Positions 26,801-34,691 of a stretch of 64,000 nt of DNA are shown here, in pieces (the first letter of the stretch is position 1; every line of letters begins with the position of its first letter). Position numbers and translations under genes: made by a program. The notes under the pieces were generated by a model. The model saw nothing but the letters and a program-made list of their open reading frames with translations. It made no database searches and was not told the origin of the DNA. Origin of the DNA: Flammeovirga yaeyamensis (GTDB lineage Bacteria; Bacteroidota; Bacteroidia; Cytophagales; Flammeovirgaceae); NCBI RefSeq assembly GCF_018736045.1, contig NZ_CP076132.1:5034501-5098500 (forward strand). The letters run 5' to 3'.

Positions 26801-29800
26801 TCGATGAAATTCATGATTTTGAAAACGATATCAGAAATAATTTCAACGGACAAGGATTTATGACGGATGCTGATTTCCATGATAAAACAAATGCACTCAC
26901 TTTAGGAACTCCAAAAGCAGGCCTTTCTCAAGACCTTGATGCATTAGTAGCTTACATCGAATCGTTGGATGGTTTTGCTTCTAGTCCTTACAAAGAAGAA
27001 GATGGAACGCTAACCGCAGATGGACTTGCAGGAAAACAGATCTTCCAACAATTAAAATGTGCTAGCTGTCATGGTGGAGATCATTTTACAGATAGTAATT
27101 TAGGCATTCGACACGATGTCGGTACTCAAAATGCCAATAGCGGAAACCGATTAGGAAAAGATTTATTGGGTATAGATACTCCCACCTTAAGAGGCGTTTG
27201 GAACACTGCTCCTTATCTACACGACGGTTCGGCACTTACTTTAGAAGATGTTTTCCTCTCGAAAAACCCGACGGATGGACATGGAGCTACTTCTACTTTA
27301 AGTCCTAAAGAGATGGACCAACTGATCAGTTATCTAAAACAAATTGATGGAACAGAAACGATCTCTGATTTGCCAGAAGTTTCTCAAATTGTTTCTCCTG
27401 CTAATGGGCAAGTTATTGATAAAAACAAAGAGATTCCATTAGAAATAAGTAGTGCTTTACCAGACATCACTAAAGTAGAATATTATGTTGATGGAGAGTT
27501 AGTAAGTACTGTAGAAACAGCTCCTTTTGTAGGGGCATGGACTCCTGTAGTATGGAAAAACTACAAACTCAATGCTCGTATTTTCTATAATAATGGAAAT
27601 ACCTCATCACTTACTCCAGAAATTGAAACTACCTATAAAGGCGTGATAGATGTGATGTTTATTGTTGGAGATAAAAACCTATCGGCAGACGATTTACTTA
27701 TCAAAAATAGAATTCAGCAACAGTTTGGTTTCAATGTTCATGTTTTTGATGATAACGACGTTTCTGGACCAACAATGACCAATGCCTACGATCTCATTTT
27801 AGTGTCATCAACAGTAGAGCCAAGTATCATTGGACAAAATATCGAAAGAACGATTATTCCTGTGATGACTTGGGATCCATTCATGTACAATAAACTTGGA
27901 TTGGCCGATGGAGATCTCGACTTAGGTTATGGATTTACCACCAACGGTCATGCAAAAGCTAGTATAGCTAATTCACTTCACCCAATTGTAAGCGGTATTT
28001 CGGCCGCAGATTCTGTAGAACTATATAGCGTACTACAATTCTTACCCTTTGCCAATGTTTCAGTAGAAGCAACGGTAATATTAGAAGCAGAGGGTCAACC
28101 TATATTATTTGGATATGATCAAGAAAGTGGAATCGCTTCTTCGAGAAGGTTGGCCTTCCCGCTTCGAGATCAGTTTATGCACCTTTTCTCAGAAGATGGA
28201 TGGAAAATGTTTGACGCAGCTGTTATTTGGACATTGCATGGTGGAGATGCTGACACTCCTGTTAAACAACTACCCGATATTTATTTCACATCGCCAACAG
28301 ACAACGAATTGGTCAATGCTCCTTTAAAAATCTTCTTCGAAACAGAAAATTGGTCGTTACCTTCGACAGAATATAAACTCCGATTTAAAATTGATGGAAG
28401 TGATCGCGGTTTAATTACAGAAGATAGCGTATTTCAAGACAATTCGGCCTTATCAGAAGGTCCTCATTTACTTACTTTCTTAATGGAAAGAAGCGATAAT
28501 TCAGCTACAGACATTACCGATTCTATCTGGGTGAATGTCACGAATGATCCCTTGCCAGAAGGACCTACTGCTATATTTAACTCACCTTCCAATGGTGGGT
28601 ATGTTGGACCAGATTTCGATATCAGATTCTCTCTATATAAATTTGATATTACCCCTGACGGACCACATGTCGATTTATATATTGATGATGTTTACCATTC
28701 ATCACATTATACATTGGCATCCATTCCTATCACTGCACTTGCAGGGGGAGATCATACCTTAAAATTGATATTGGTAAATGCCGATGGTACCAATCATGGC
28801 TTAGAAGCAAGCATCACTATTACAGTCGATCCTTTATTTGCCAATATGCCTCAAACACCTTTCAGTATTCAATACAGAGATAATTCTGCAGGTGTACTTA
28901 CACAGGAACTAAAACCAGTACTTCGAATCCATAACGATTCTGCTGATGCTGTGCTTCTGGATGATTTTACAATCAGATATTGGTTCTCGAACGAAGAAGT
29001 CGCACCAATGAGTTTTGGTACCGATTACAGTAGTGTAAAAGGTGTGAGTGGAACTTTCGCCACTTATCAAGGTGAGCAATTCGTAGAACTTGGTTTTGCT
29101 TCTTCAGGAATGTTGAATGCCAAATCTAATACCGGTGAGATACAATTGAGAATGCATCAATCGGGATATCAAATGAACGATCAGAGCAATGATTTCTCGT
29201 TTAATGCAGCTCAGACAAGCTTTGGCCCTAATGTAAAAATTACTTTATACAGAAAAGGAGAATTGGTGTGGGGTATTGAGCCCGTGAATGTCAATCAACC
29301 ACCTAAAATACAATTAGTCACTTCGGCTACAGAAGGAAAAAGTCCTTTAATTGTCGATTTCGATGCAAGTGCTTCTTCAGATCCCGAAGGTACCTCTCTA
29401 ACGTATTTATGGGATTTCGGTGGAGGAATTACTAGTACTGATAGTATCACATCTTATACCTTCACAACAGTAGGAACCCAAAGCGTGACATTAACTGTTA
29501 CCGATGCTGATGGCCTATCTTCCAAAGAAGTAATTGATATTAATGTATTGCCGGATCAAGTACCTCCAATAGCTAAAATAGTTACTGACGTAAGCAGTGG
29601 AGAAGCTCCTTTGGTAGTCTCTTTCGATGGATCAACATCAAGTGATATGGATGGAGTGATTGCTTCTTATTTATGGGAAATTGATGGAACAACAGTAACT
29701 ACTGCACTCACGAATTATACTTTCACTCAAGTTGGAAATCAAAAAGTATATTTAACAGTTACTGATGATAGCGGGCTAACATCAACGGATTCTATTACTA

Positions 29801-30762
29801 TCTCTGTACAAGATGCGAATCAATTACCGACAGCAGCATTTACTTCTTCTGTCACTTCAGGCTTTGCCCCTTTGACAGTCGATTTTGATGCGAGCACCTC
29901 TTCGGATCCAGATAATGATCCTTTGACTTACACTTGGGATTTTGGTGGAGGTTCTCCTGCAACAGGAGTCACTGCTTCTGCCACTTTCGGTGTGGGTGTA
30001 CATGAGGTCACTTTAACCGTAGAAGATGGTCGAGGTGGAACTGCAAGTATTTTACAAACCATTACGGTTGATGCTAATCCAAATGCTCCAAGTTGTGCTT
30101 TCGGAACTCCTTCGGCAACAGCAATTCCTGATTTATCGAACGTGACCTACGAACATATCTATGTACTTGGAAATGATTCCTGGAATCTAGATCAGGTAAA
30201 AGATGCAACTATTAACTGGAGTTTAGCGAATAATGGATTATGGCAATTCTCTCTTAATACAAGCAATGGAGTACCAAGTTGGTGGGTTGATCTAACGTCT
30301 AGTATCACCCATACTTTGGCCGATGCACAGCCAACACTTACGTTTACCTCTTCAGGAATACCAGAAATGGACGGTACTTACTATGCTACTATGGAAGGTA
30401 ATGATTTCGTATTGGTGGAAATCACTGGTAAACAAACCTTGTATTTCACGAATAGTGCAACTGCACCTAGTTGTGGAAATACTGCAAATGCCAGAAAACG
30501 TGCGACTCTAAACTTAGAAGAAGAATTGAACTTGAAAGTCTATCCTAACCCATTCTCGACATCGATTTATATCGAAGCGATAGAAGGTTTAGAAGAAATA
30601 TGGGTTTACGATTTAGTTGGTGTGCTTAAAAAACATATTCTTTTGGAATCAGATCAAAAAGGTCTGATCGAATTGGAAAATAAATGGGCCAATGGATTAT
30701 ACATCATAAGGATGAAAGTCGATGGTCAGTTTATAGATAAGAAAATTATCAAACACCAATAA
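23842..30762 (+). CDS. T9SS-exported multidomain protein: beta-propeller, di-haem cytochrome c, CBM3, PKD repeats
   Basis: 2306 residues. After a signal peptide: an LVIVD-like N-terminal propeller region; an Ig-like domain (about 350-455); PKD 1 (about 465-553, 'YRWDFGDGSP'); a YVTN/YncE-type propeller (about 563-913); and a cytochrome c region with two haem sites, C-A-S-C-H at 941-945 and 1073-1077, and 'PTLRGVWNTAPYLHDGSALTLEDVF'. Next come Ig-like and ThuA-like segments (about 1180-1660), a cellulose-binding CBM3 (about 1668-1817, ending 'LYRKGELVWGIEP'), three PKD domains (about 1818-2077), a short unknown domain, and a T9SS type A sorting domain ('LKVYPNPFSTSIYIE' to the end). The protein should be surface-displayed or released and bind crystalline polysaccharide. 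Haem redox activity next to a CBM suggests electron delivery or oxidation at polysaccharide (inference). Confidence 0.9.
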   Translation: MMMERLLTKSFHIKRILLFVLISYFTHAHVMAQYNGEMGPTMTTQTWPAGTFLAHFPEGDRINTYHRNYLMIAGQAGTGIWDVSSPTTPKRIQFDERANNGHRWWKINDLYWREYSVPQTDGTGYKYLDMSNMLDLKPVTTSDVLYTVESGNPHYDKLETFPHTIDGNRIYDMRSGEFLGTMPEAIAKPDIVMRIGNYVFYIPQTGAMSVYDFGDPTNVKFLGSFGGDIPHEQYSTGIQVWRNNIIYMSGNEAVNSMVGFDISDPTNVKHAFDLSSDEITLGRYMMFQDEYGFSGRFDRGVKFNFETMKVELEFTPASDDEVLQFIDNQWMPLGHILVASGDGKTTIFCHQDGLDTKPPTVGFQFPAAGATNLPVTSTLGFVINETLQDITLTDKTIQVSPLGGAPIAGDVTSTSYNVVNYAPREALLPNTTYEVKFIEGGIKDAVGNGMEEYIFYFTTGGDASNKSPEISAIDMDIASPLLAGNKVNFTAAASDFENQTMSYRWDFGDGSPQTSWGSEAVSHTYASAGNYTVQVQVSDNNGGFSVKSLHVNVITDVPLELPTQSSPILVDELKRNVWVVNPDNNSVSILDADLMTFVKELPVSTDPVSIAMDGNRKIWVTCRDNDKVYVIDADTEVVDQIISLPRGTSPFGVVFDSDGSRGFVAGYGSGKVIELSTVDYSITQSITVGSTPKAMAIDPTTNTLYVTQFISPQDQGKVWEIDLTTFSLNTDIALPIDDFSIDNGNQGRGIPNYISGISIHPNGGNAWTVGKKDNVLRGGMRDGKPLTFDNSVRTAISHLDLGLSSEILGDRLDIDNHGQPSSVIHTPNGNYVLVTMQGNNHVVVIDPKKGLELLQKDVGLAPQGMVFDKVTNKLFVKNFMDRTVSVFDADAMVKNGNLQLEELATISTVTTELLTAQVLKGKQIFYDASNQKMGSDGYISCASCHNDGAEDGRVWDFSDRGEGLRNTITLKGRAGTAHGPVHWSANFDEIHDFENDIRNNFNGQGFMTDADFHDKTNALTLGTPKAGLSQDLDALVAYIESLDGFASSPYKEEDGTLTADGLAGKQIFQQLKCASCHGGDHFTDSNLGIRHDVGTQNANSGNRLGKDLLGIDTPTLRGVWNTAPYLHDGSALTLEDVFLSKNPTDGHGATSTLSPKEMDQLISYLKQIDGTETISDLPEVSQIVSPANGQVIDKNKEIPLEISSALPDITKVEYYVDGELVSTVETAPFVGAWTPVVWKNYKLNARIFYNNGNTSSLTPEIETTYKGVIDVMFIVGDKNLSADDLLIKNRIQQQFGFNVHVFDDNDVSGPTMTNAYDLILVSSTVEPSIIGQNIERTIIPVMTWDPFMYNKLGLADGDLDLGYGFTTNGHAKASIANSLHPIVSGISAADSVELYSVLQFLPFANVSVEATVILEAEGQPILFGYDQESGIASSRRLAFPLRDQFMHLFSEDGWKMFDAAVIWTLHGGDADTPVKQLPDIYFTSPTDNELVNAPLKIFFETENWSLPSTEYKLRFKIDGSDRGLITEDSVFQDNSALSEGPHLLTFLMERSDNSATDITDSIWVNVTNDPLPEGPTAIFNSPSNGGYVGPDFDIRFSLYKFDITPDGPHVDLYIDDVYHSSHYTLASIPITALAGGDHTLKLILVNADGTNHGLEASITITVDPLFANMPQTPFSIQYRDNSAGVLTQELKPVLRIHNDSADAVLLDDFTIRYWFSNEEVAPMSFGTDYSSVKGVSGTFATYQGEQFVELGFASSGMLNAKSNTGEIQLRMHQSGYQMNDQSNDFSFNAAQTSFGPNVKITLYRKGELVWGIEPVNVNQPPKIQLVTSATEGKSPLIVDFDASASSDPEGTSLTYLWDFGGGITSTDSITSYTFTTVGTQSVTLTVTDADGLSSKEVIDINVLPDQVPPIAKIVTDVSSGEAPLVVSFDGSTSSDMDGVIASYLWEIDGTTVTTALTNYTFTQVGNQKVYLTVTDDSGLTSTDSITISVQDANQLPTAAFTSSVTSGFAPLTVDFDASTSSDPDNDPLTYTWDFGGGSPATGVTASATFGVGVHEVTLTVEDGRGGTASILQTITVDANPNAPSCAFGTPSATAIPDLSNVTYEHIYVLGNDSWNLDQVKDATINWSLANNGLWQFSLNTSNGVPSWWVDLTSSITHTLADAQPTLTFTSSGIPEMDGTYYATMEGNDFVLVEITGKQTLYFTNSATAPSCGNTANARKRATLNLEEELNLKVYPNPFSTSIYIEAIEGLEEIWVYDLVGVLKKHILLESDQKGLIELENKWANGLYIIRMKVDGQFIDKKIIKHQ

Positions 30763-30770
30763 CTAACTAC

Positions 30771-30806
30771 AAAGGGAATCAGATTAATTTCTGATTCCCT
30801 TTATTT
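30771..30806. terminator. bidirectional terminator
   Basis: Perfect 12-bp stem AAAGGGAATCAG/CTGATTCCCTTT between convergent genes, with T-rich ends on both strands. Confidence 0.8.
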
Positions 30807-31242
30807 ATACACTCCACTCGTAAAAGTTTGACTCGGTATTTAATGTAAATCCGGCTCTTGGATAAAGTTGGTTGCCTATATTATTCGTTTTTTCTGTTTC
30901 CAACATCACAGCACAGGCGCCCGTTTCTACTGCCAATTCTTTGCCTTTATCAAGAAGCTGAAGTGAAATTCCTTTTCCTCTATATTTTGGATCCACAAAA
31001 AGATCATTCAATAACCATAATTTTTTCATTCTTGTAGAAGAAAATAGAGGATACAATTGAGTGAATCCGGTTAATACCCCCTCTTGGTCGTCTACATAAA
31101 TTATACTATCGTTTAATTCTAAACGCTCTTTTAAAAAAATTCTTGCTGAATTGATGTCTGATTCTTTTCTATAAAATACTCTGTATCCATCAAAAAGAGT
31201 GGTTAATTGTTCGAGGTCTTGAAGAGTTGCTTGTCTAGTCAT
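30805..31242 (-). CDS. GNAT family N-acetyltransferase
   Basis: 145 residues, the length of a single GNAT domain. The acetyl-CoA-binding motif A is 'LFVDPKYRGKGISLQLLDKGKELA' (R-G-K-G pyrophosphate loop), and the C-terminal 'NIGNQLYPRAGFTLNTESNFYEW' is the motif B arrangement. Cytoplasmic. The acceptor cannot be predicted. It lies about 105 nt downstream of the cysK stop but a terminator separates them, so it probably has its own promoter. Confidence 0.88.
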   Translation of the reverse strand: MTRQATLQDLEQLTTLFDGYRVFYRKESDINSARIFLKERLELNDSIIYVDDQEGVLTGFTQLYPLFSSTRMKKLWLLNDLFVDPKYRGKGISLQLLDKGKELAVETGACAVMLETEKTNNIGNQLYPRAGFTLNTESNFYEWSV

Positions 31243-31275
31243 TTTCTTAAAAGTTTATTTGATGAAAAATAGTTG

Positions 31276-31312
31276 AAAAAAAAACACCCAACTGACGAAT
31301 CAATTGAGTGTT
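31276..31312 (-). terminator. terminator of cysK
   Basis: Twelve-bp stem (31283-31294 with 31301-31312) including two G-T pairs, followed by a T-run on the minus strand. Confidence 0.75.
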
Positions 31313-31348
31313 ATAAAAATAAGGATATTTTATCTTCAATACCGAAAA

Positions 31349-32260
31349 CTAGAATAAATCTTCGATAGATAAGTAACGCTCACCTGTATCATAGTTAAAT
31401 GATAACACTTTGCTTCCTTTTGGAATCTCAGGTAATTTTTTCTCGATTGCAGCTAAAGAAGCACCTGTAGAAATACCTCCTAGGAAACCTTCTTTTAAGG
31501 CAAACTCAGCAGCCAATTGTTTCGCTCTATCGTTATTTACTCCGATAGCACCGTCAAGTAATTCCACATCGAGGTTACCCGGAATGAAACCTGGTCCGAT
31601 ACCTTGTAATGGGTGAGGTCCTGGGCTTCCACCACCAATCACAGCACTACCTTCTGGCTCTACTGCAAAAACTTTTAGTTCAGGCCAGAATTTTTTCAAT
31701 ACTTTAGCCACACCTGTAATGTGTCCACCTGTACCTACACCTGTAATTAGATAATCTACACCATCAGGGAAATCGGCTAAAATCTCTTGAGCTGTCGTTT
31801 CTTCGTGAACAGCTACATTGGCTGGATTGTCAAACTGAGATGGAATCCAAGCATTATCACTTGCTTCCAATAATTCTTGTGCTTTGGCAATTGCTCCTTT
31901 CATACCACCTTCTTTAGGTGTTAGCACTAATTTAGCACCATAAGCCGCCATCAACTTTCTTCTTTCGATACTCATCGATTCTGGCATCACCAAAGTAAGT
32001 GAATACCCTTTTACTGCAGCTACCATAGCCAAACCAATACCTGTGTTACCAGAAGTAGGTTCAATTATGGATGTATCTTTATTGATCACTCCATCTTTTT
32101 CTGCTTGGTTAATCATCGATAAAGCAATTCTATCTTTGATACTTCCACCAGGATTAAATTTCTCCGCTTTCATATATACTTCATGATCGCTTCCGAAAAG
32201 TTGGTTGATACGAATGATGGGTGTTCCTCCAATACTATCTAGGACGTTGTTATAAATCAT
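31349..32260 (-). CDS. cysK: cysteine synthase A (O-acetylserine sulfhydrylase)
   Basis: Makes cysteine from O-acetylserine and sulfide using PLP. 303 residues, typical. Lys42 in '[11 protein letters not shown]' is the Schiff-base lysine; '[11 protein letters not shown]' is the substrate loop; 'GTGGHITGV' binds the PLP phosphate; 'GGISTGAS' is near the C-terminus. Cytoplasmic dimer. A perfect TAnnTTTG box lies 20-28 bp upstream, followed by a TTTGG-TTA-CCAAA dyad that could be an operator. Separate transcription unit. Confidence 0.96.
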   Translation of the reverse strand: MIYNNVLDSIGGTPIIRINQLFGSDHEVYMKAEKFNPGGSIKDRIALSMINQAEKDGVINKDTSIIEPTSGNTGIGLAMVAAVKGYSLTLVMPESMSIERRKLMAAYGAKLVLTPKEGGMKGAIAKAQELLEASDNAWIPSQFDNPANVAVHEETTAQEILADFPDGVDYLITGVGTGGHITGVAKVLKKFWPELKVFAVEPEGSAVIGGGSPGPHPLQGIGPGFIPGNLDVELLDGAIGVNNDRAKQLAAEFALKEGFLGGISTGASLAAIEKKLPEIPKGSKVLSFNYDTGERYLSIEDLF

Positions 32261-32268
32261 TGTTGTTA

Positions 32269-32288
32269 GATTTTGGTTACCAAATATA
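32269..32288 (-). promoter_or_regulatory. -7 box and overlapping dyad upstream of cysK
   Basis: Minus strand: TATATTTG (complement of 32281-32288) is an exact -7 element. It overlaps the inverted repeat TTTGG-TTA-CCAAA on the cysK side, in a position suited to repression. No TTG at normal spacing. Confidence 0.5.
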
Positions 32289-32320
32289 TTATTTCAATTT
32301 ACTACATAAATATGGATTCA

Positions 32321-32351
32321 AAAAAGGCAACCGAAAGTAATTCAGTTGCCT
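32321..32351 (-). terminator. terminator of the nitroreductase gene
   Basis: Perfect 7-bp stem AGGCAAC/GTTGCCT with T-run on the minus strand, 23 nt after the stop at 32374. Confidence 0.75.
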
Positions 32352-32373
32352 AATGCAGAAAATTATCACTCAA

Positions 32374-32973
32374 CTATAGTACTTCTACCACACTATCTAA
32401 TTCCAATCTAGATTTAGCTGTTTTAGCAGGTTGGTTACCATCTTCTTCATCACGGTATCCAATCATTACCGCTACTAATGGTTGATAACCATCTAAACCT
32501 AAAATTTCTTTGTATTTATCGTTTTCGATGCCTTCCATAGGTGTTGAATCGATATTCATCGAAGCAATAGCAGAAAGGAAATAACCTATAGCAAGGTACA
32601 CTTGTTCAGACATCCAATTTTGTACTTTCTCATCACCTTGTGGTTTTAAGAAATTGTTGTAGTACCAAACTGCACCCTCCGCTAAATATGATTCCATATT
32701 TTCTTCGAAATTAGCTGCGCTTTCGACTACACTGAAAACTACTACATGACTACCTTCAACTAATTTTTCTTCATTGAAATATGAAGCTTTTCCTAATTTT
32801 TCTTTCAATTCTTGGTTACCCACAATCGTAAATTTCCAAGGCTGAGAGTTAATTGAAGAGGGGCTGTATTGTAAAATCTCTTTAATTCTTTCGATATCTG
32901 CTTCACTTACTTTTTTAGAAGCATCATATTTTTTTGTTGTGTATCTTGATTTAGCGATGTCAATAAATTCCAT
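32374..32973 (-). CDS. NAD(P)H-dependent nitroreductase family oxidoreductase
   Basis: 199 residues of the FMN-dependent NfsB-type nitroreductase family. It starts 'FIDIAKSRYTTKKYD', where the S-R-Y-T-x-K-x-Y pattern contacts FMN, and continues with 'LQYSPSSINSQPWKFTIVG', the family's N-S-Q-P-W-x-F core. The C-terminal half has 'PMEGIENDKYKEILGL' and 'VAVMIGYRDEED'. Such enzymes reduce quinones, nitro compounds or other electrophiles. The gene is divergent from an HxlR regulator and carries an upstream 16-bp palindrome also found twice before the DoxX gene, so induction by electrophile or quinone stress is likely (inference). Confidence 0.92.
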   Translation of the reverse strand: MEFIDIAKSRYTTKKYDASKKVSEADIERIKEILQYSPSSINSQPWKFTIVGNQELKEKLGKASYFNEEKLVEGSHVVVFSVVESAANFEENMESYLAEGAVWYYNNFLKPQGDEKVQNWMSEQVYLAIGYFLSAIASMNIDSTPMEGIENDKYKEILGLDGYQPLVAVMIGYRDEEDGNQPAKTAKSRLELDSVVEVL

Positions 32974-33019
32974 AATTGTATTTTTTTATTTGATGATTGA
33001 TTCAACGGCAATGAGTTTT

Positions 33020-33035
33020 ATTTGTTTAAACAAAT
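33020..33035. promoter_or_regulatory. 16-bp palindromic operator, nitroreductase copy
   Basis: ATTTGTTTAAACAAAT is a perfect palindrome, 47 bp before the nitroreductase start. The identical 16-mer is at 34214-34229 and a near copy at 34268-34283, both upstream of the DoxX gene. A further shared word, AGGATTAAAC, follows it at about 33040. Confidence 0.75.
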
Positions 33036-33094
33036 CATCAGGATTAAACTTTATTCACTTTATCATCAAAAGTTTTACATAAATTATTAATGCT

Positions 33095-33112
33095 ACTATA
33101 CTTTTGATAGTT
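33095..33112. promoter_or_regulatory. repeated box 1 in the nitroreductase/HxlR divergent region
   Basis: ACTATACTTTTGATAGTT has dyad ends (ACTAT/ATAGT) and contains a TAnnTTTG word (TACTTTTG). It recurs with one change at 33220-33237, exactly 125 bp away. Confidence 0.6.
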
Positions 33113-33219
33113 ACAAACATAAGTACCGTTGAAATAAGAATCAATAACGGGCAAAAAGGTTAGTTTAAATATTAACTTTTGTTTTATCTGAGTAAATTCA
33201 AACATCATTAAATAAAGTA

Positions 33220-33237
33220 ACTATACTTTTGTTAGTT
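33220..33237. promoter_or_regulatory. repeated box 2, upstream of the HxlR gene
   Basis: ACTATACTTTTGTTAGTT, 17 of 18 bases as in box 1. Its TACTTTTG could be the -7 element of the HxlR gene, 69 bp before the start, so a bound regulator would repress its own gene. Confidence 0.6.
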
Positions 33238-33305
33238 TCGTATATTTATATAATTATTGAGTATTAGAAGTACGAAATACTTCTGTTTATAAAAAACGTA
33301 GTATC

Positions 33306-33662
33306 ATGAAATTTAAAGTAGACGATAAAGAATATCCTTGTTGTACAAGCCTAACCATGAAATACATTGGAGGTAAATGGAAGACTGTTATTCTTATTCA
33401 TCTTAAAACACAACCTCATCGCTATAACGAATTAAAAAAAATTATATCGACTATTAGTGAGCGAACTTTGAGTCTACAATTGAAACAATTGGAAGAAGAC
33501 GGTCTCATTAATAGAAAAGTATTAGCTACAGATAAACCTCCATTAAAAGTAGAATATTCATTAACTGATTTTGGAAAGACTTTAATTCCATTATTAGATG
33601 CTATTTCATCTTGGGGTGAACAAGCCGCTAGTCTGGACGATAAAGTTGAAGTTATTGGATAA
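33306..33662 (+). CDS. HxlR-family winged-helix transcriptional regulator
   Basis: 118 residues, a single HxlR domain: 'MKYIGGKWKTVILIHL' opens the winged helix, 'ELKKIISTISERTLSLQLKQLEEDGLINRK' is the recognition helix and wing, and 'VEYSLTDFGKTLIPLLDAISSWG' the C-terminal dimer helix. Two adjacent cysteines (Cys12, Cys13) precede the domain, at the place where redox-sensing HxlR proteins (YodB, HypR) have their sensor cysteine. It is divergent from a nitroreductase, as in B. subtilis HypR/HypO (known), and close to DoxX. A thiol-based electrophile or disulfide sensor is the likely role. Confidence 0.92.
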   Translation: MKFKVDDKEYPCCTSLTMKYIGGKWKTVILIHLKTQPHRYNELKKIISTISERTLSLQLKQLEEDGLINRKVLATDKPPLKVEYSLTDFGKTLIPLLDAISSWGEQAASLDDKVEVIG

Positions 33663-33670
33663 TCAAAAAA

Positions 33671-33699
33671 ACAGTCACTAAAAAGTGACTGTTTTTTTT
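33671..33699 (+). terminator. terminator of the HxlR gene
   Basis: Perfect 9-bp stem ACAGTCACT/AGTGACTGT with a 4-nt loop and eight T. Confidence 0.85.
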
Positions 33700-33778
33700 C
33701 TGACTGATCTACGATAAGTTAATATTTCTCTCTTACTGCTGTTAATTGATATGGGTCGGTTATTAAACAAACTACTAG

Positions 33779-34192
33779 TTATCTTACTAAAGATATATAT
33801 TTTGATCTGTAGGCATAAGCTAAGTATATAACCATACCTAAGAATACTGTCGCACCACCAATACCCGCTGGATCTAACGTAGCATGGAAAAGGAAAGCGT
33901 TAAAACCAATTGCACCTAATACAATTAGAGTGATAGGTACTTGCTTCTTTATTGCTAACATTATACCTCCTACAAGTTCTAGAACACCTGCGATAGGTAA
34001 AATTCCCATCATCATTAATGAACCAAAAACTTGTGCTACTTGATCATTTGCAGGAGGCATTGGAATAAATTGAGCAAATTTGTTCGCTCCAAAAACAATC
34101 ATCATTAAAGCTAATAAATAGCGAACGGCCATTGTTGCTTTTGATTCTTCAAATGTTTTCTCTTCTGAATTGGTTATTGCTTGAGTTGACAT
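33779..34192 (-). CDS. DoxX family membrane protein
   Basis: 137 residues with four membrane segments (about 23-40, 58-80, 84-103 and 108-128). Sequence marks are 'RYLLALMMIVFGANKFAQFIP' and 'ILPIAGVLELVGGIMLAIKK', both typical of DoxX/DoxD-like proteins. The family includes quinol-oxidase-linked and redox-stress proteins; in mycobacteria DoxX joins SodA in a membrane oxidoreductase complex (known). The two palindromes around its promoter are shared with the nitroreductase gene, so it belongs to the same regulon. Confidence 0.85.
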   Translation of the reverse strand: MSTQAITNSEEKTFEESKATMAVRYLLALMMIVFGANKFAQFIPMPPANDQVAQVFGSLMMMGILPIAGVLELVGGIMLAIKKQVPITLIVLGAIGFNAFLFHATLDPAGIGGATVFLGMVIYLAYAYRSKYISLVR

Positions 34193-34213
34193 AATATTAA
34201 TTGTTTTAACTTT

Positions 34214-34283
34214 ATTTGTTTAAACAAATTTATTCAATTTACACCATCATAACAAGGATTAAACAATATTTGTTTAAACAATT
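34214..34283 (-). promoter_or_regulatory. DoxX promoter flanked by two palindromic operators
   Basis: Minus strand: TTG (complement of 34253-34255), a 20-nt spacer and TAAATTTG (complement of 34225-34232), an exact -7 box. The palindrome at 34214-34229 (ATTTGTTTAAACAAAT) overlaps the -7 box, and a second at 34268-34283 (core TTGTTTAAACAA) sits just upstream of the -33 box. A factor bound to both would block the promoter. Confidence 0.75.
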
Positions 34284-34362
34284 TACGTAAAAAAACGGAA
34301 TCCACACACTAAGACATTCTTAATCAGTTGATTACATTTGATATATGTTTATTTTTATGAGA

Positions 34363-34418
34363 GGTAAGAGGTAAGAGGTAAGAGGTAAGAGGTAAGAGGT
34401 AAGAAGTAAGAAGTAATT
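34363..34418 (+). repeat. regular heptamer tandem array
   Basis: Eight 7-bp units: GGTAAGA six times exactly, then AGTAAGA and AGTAATT. In the register of the other arrays the unit is TAAGAGG. This is the most homogeneous array in the window, hence possibly recent or prone to length change. It is 145 bp beyond any gene end. Confidence 0.85.
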
Positions 34419-34439
34419 AAAATTGTTGGGATAACTTAA

Positions 34440-34510
34440 TCAAACATTGGTCTTATTATTCCGAGGCGGTGGAACCCCTCGTTTCCATGAACTATTAGCT
34501 TTAGCTATAA
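34440..34510. other. intergenic element with short hairpins
   Basis: Contains CGAGG...CCTCG (stem of 5 around CGGTGGAACC) and then an AGC-rich imperfect dyad (TTAGCTTTAGCTATAA). The layout (CGAGG hairpin followed by a second dyad, beside heptamers) resembles 57261-57323. Function not known. Confidence 0.4.
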
Positions 34511-34691
34511 TGAGCAGATATAAATTTTAAAACACAAACAACTAACTACCAATCACTTATAAAATAATTTTATTTTTTTTCATCAAAGAATAGGGGTAAC
34601 TAAATAGTGGAGGGTCATTACTATGAAAAGCGGTAAAGACGTCTATCGCAATTCAAAATATGATTCAGAAAAAAAAGAAATTAATATAAAT

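Noticed and set aside
34363-34418. Heptamer tandem array as a CRISPR
   Set aside because: Units are 7 bp with no spacers and no cas genes nearby.
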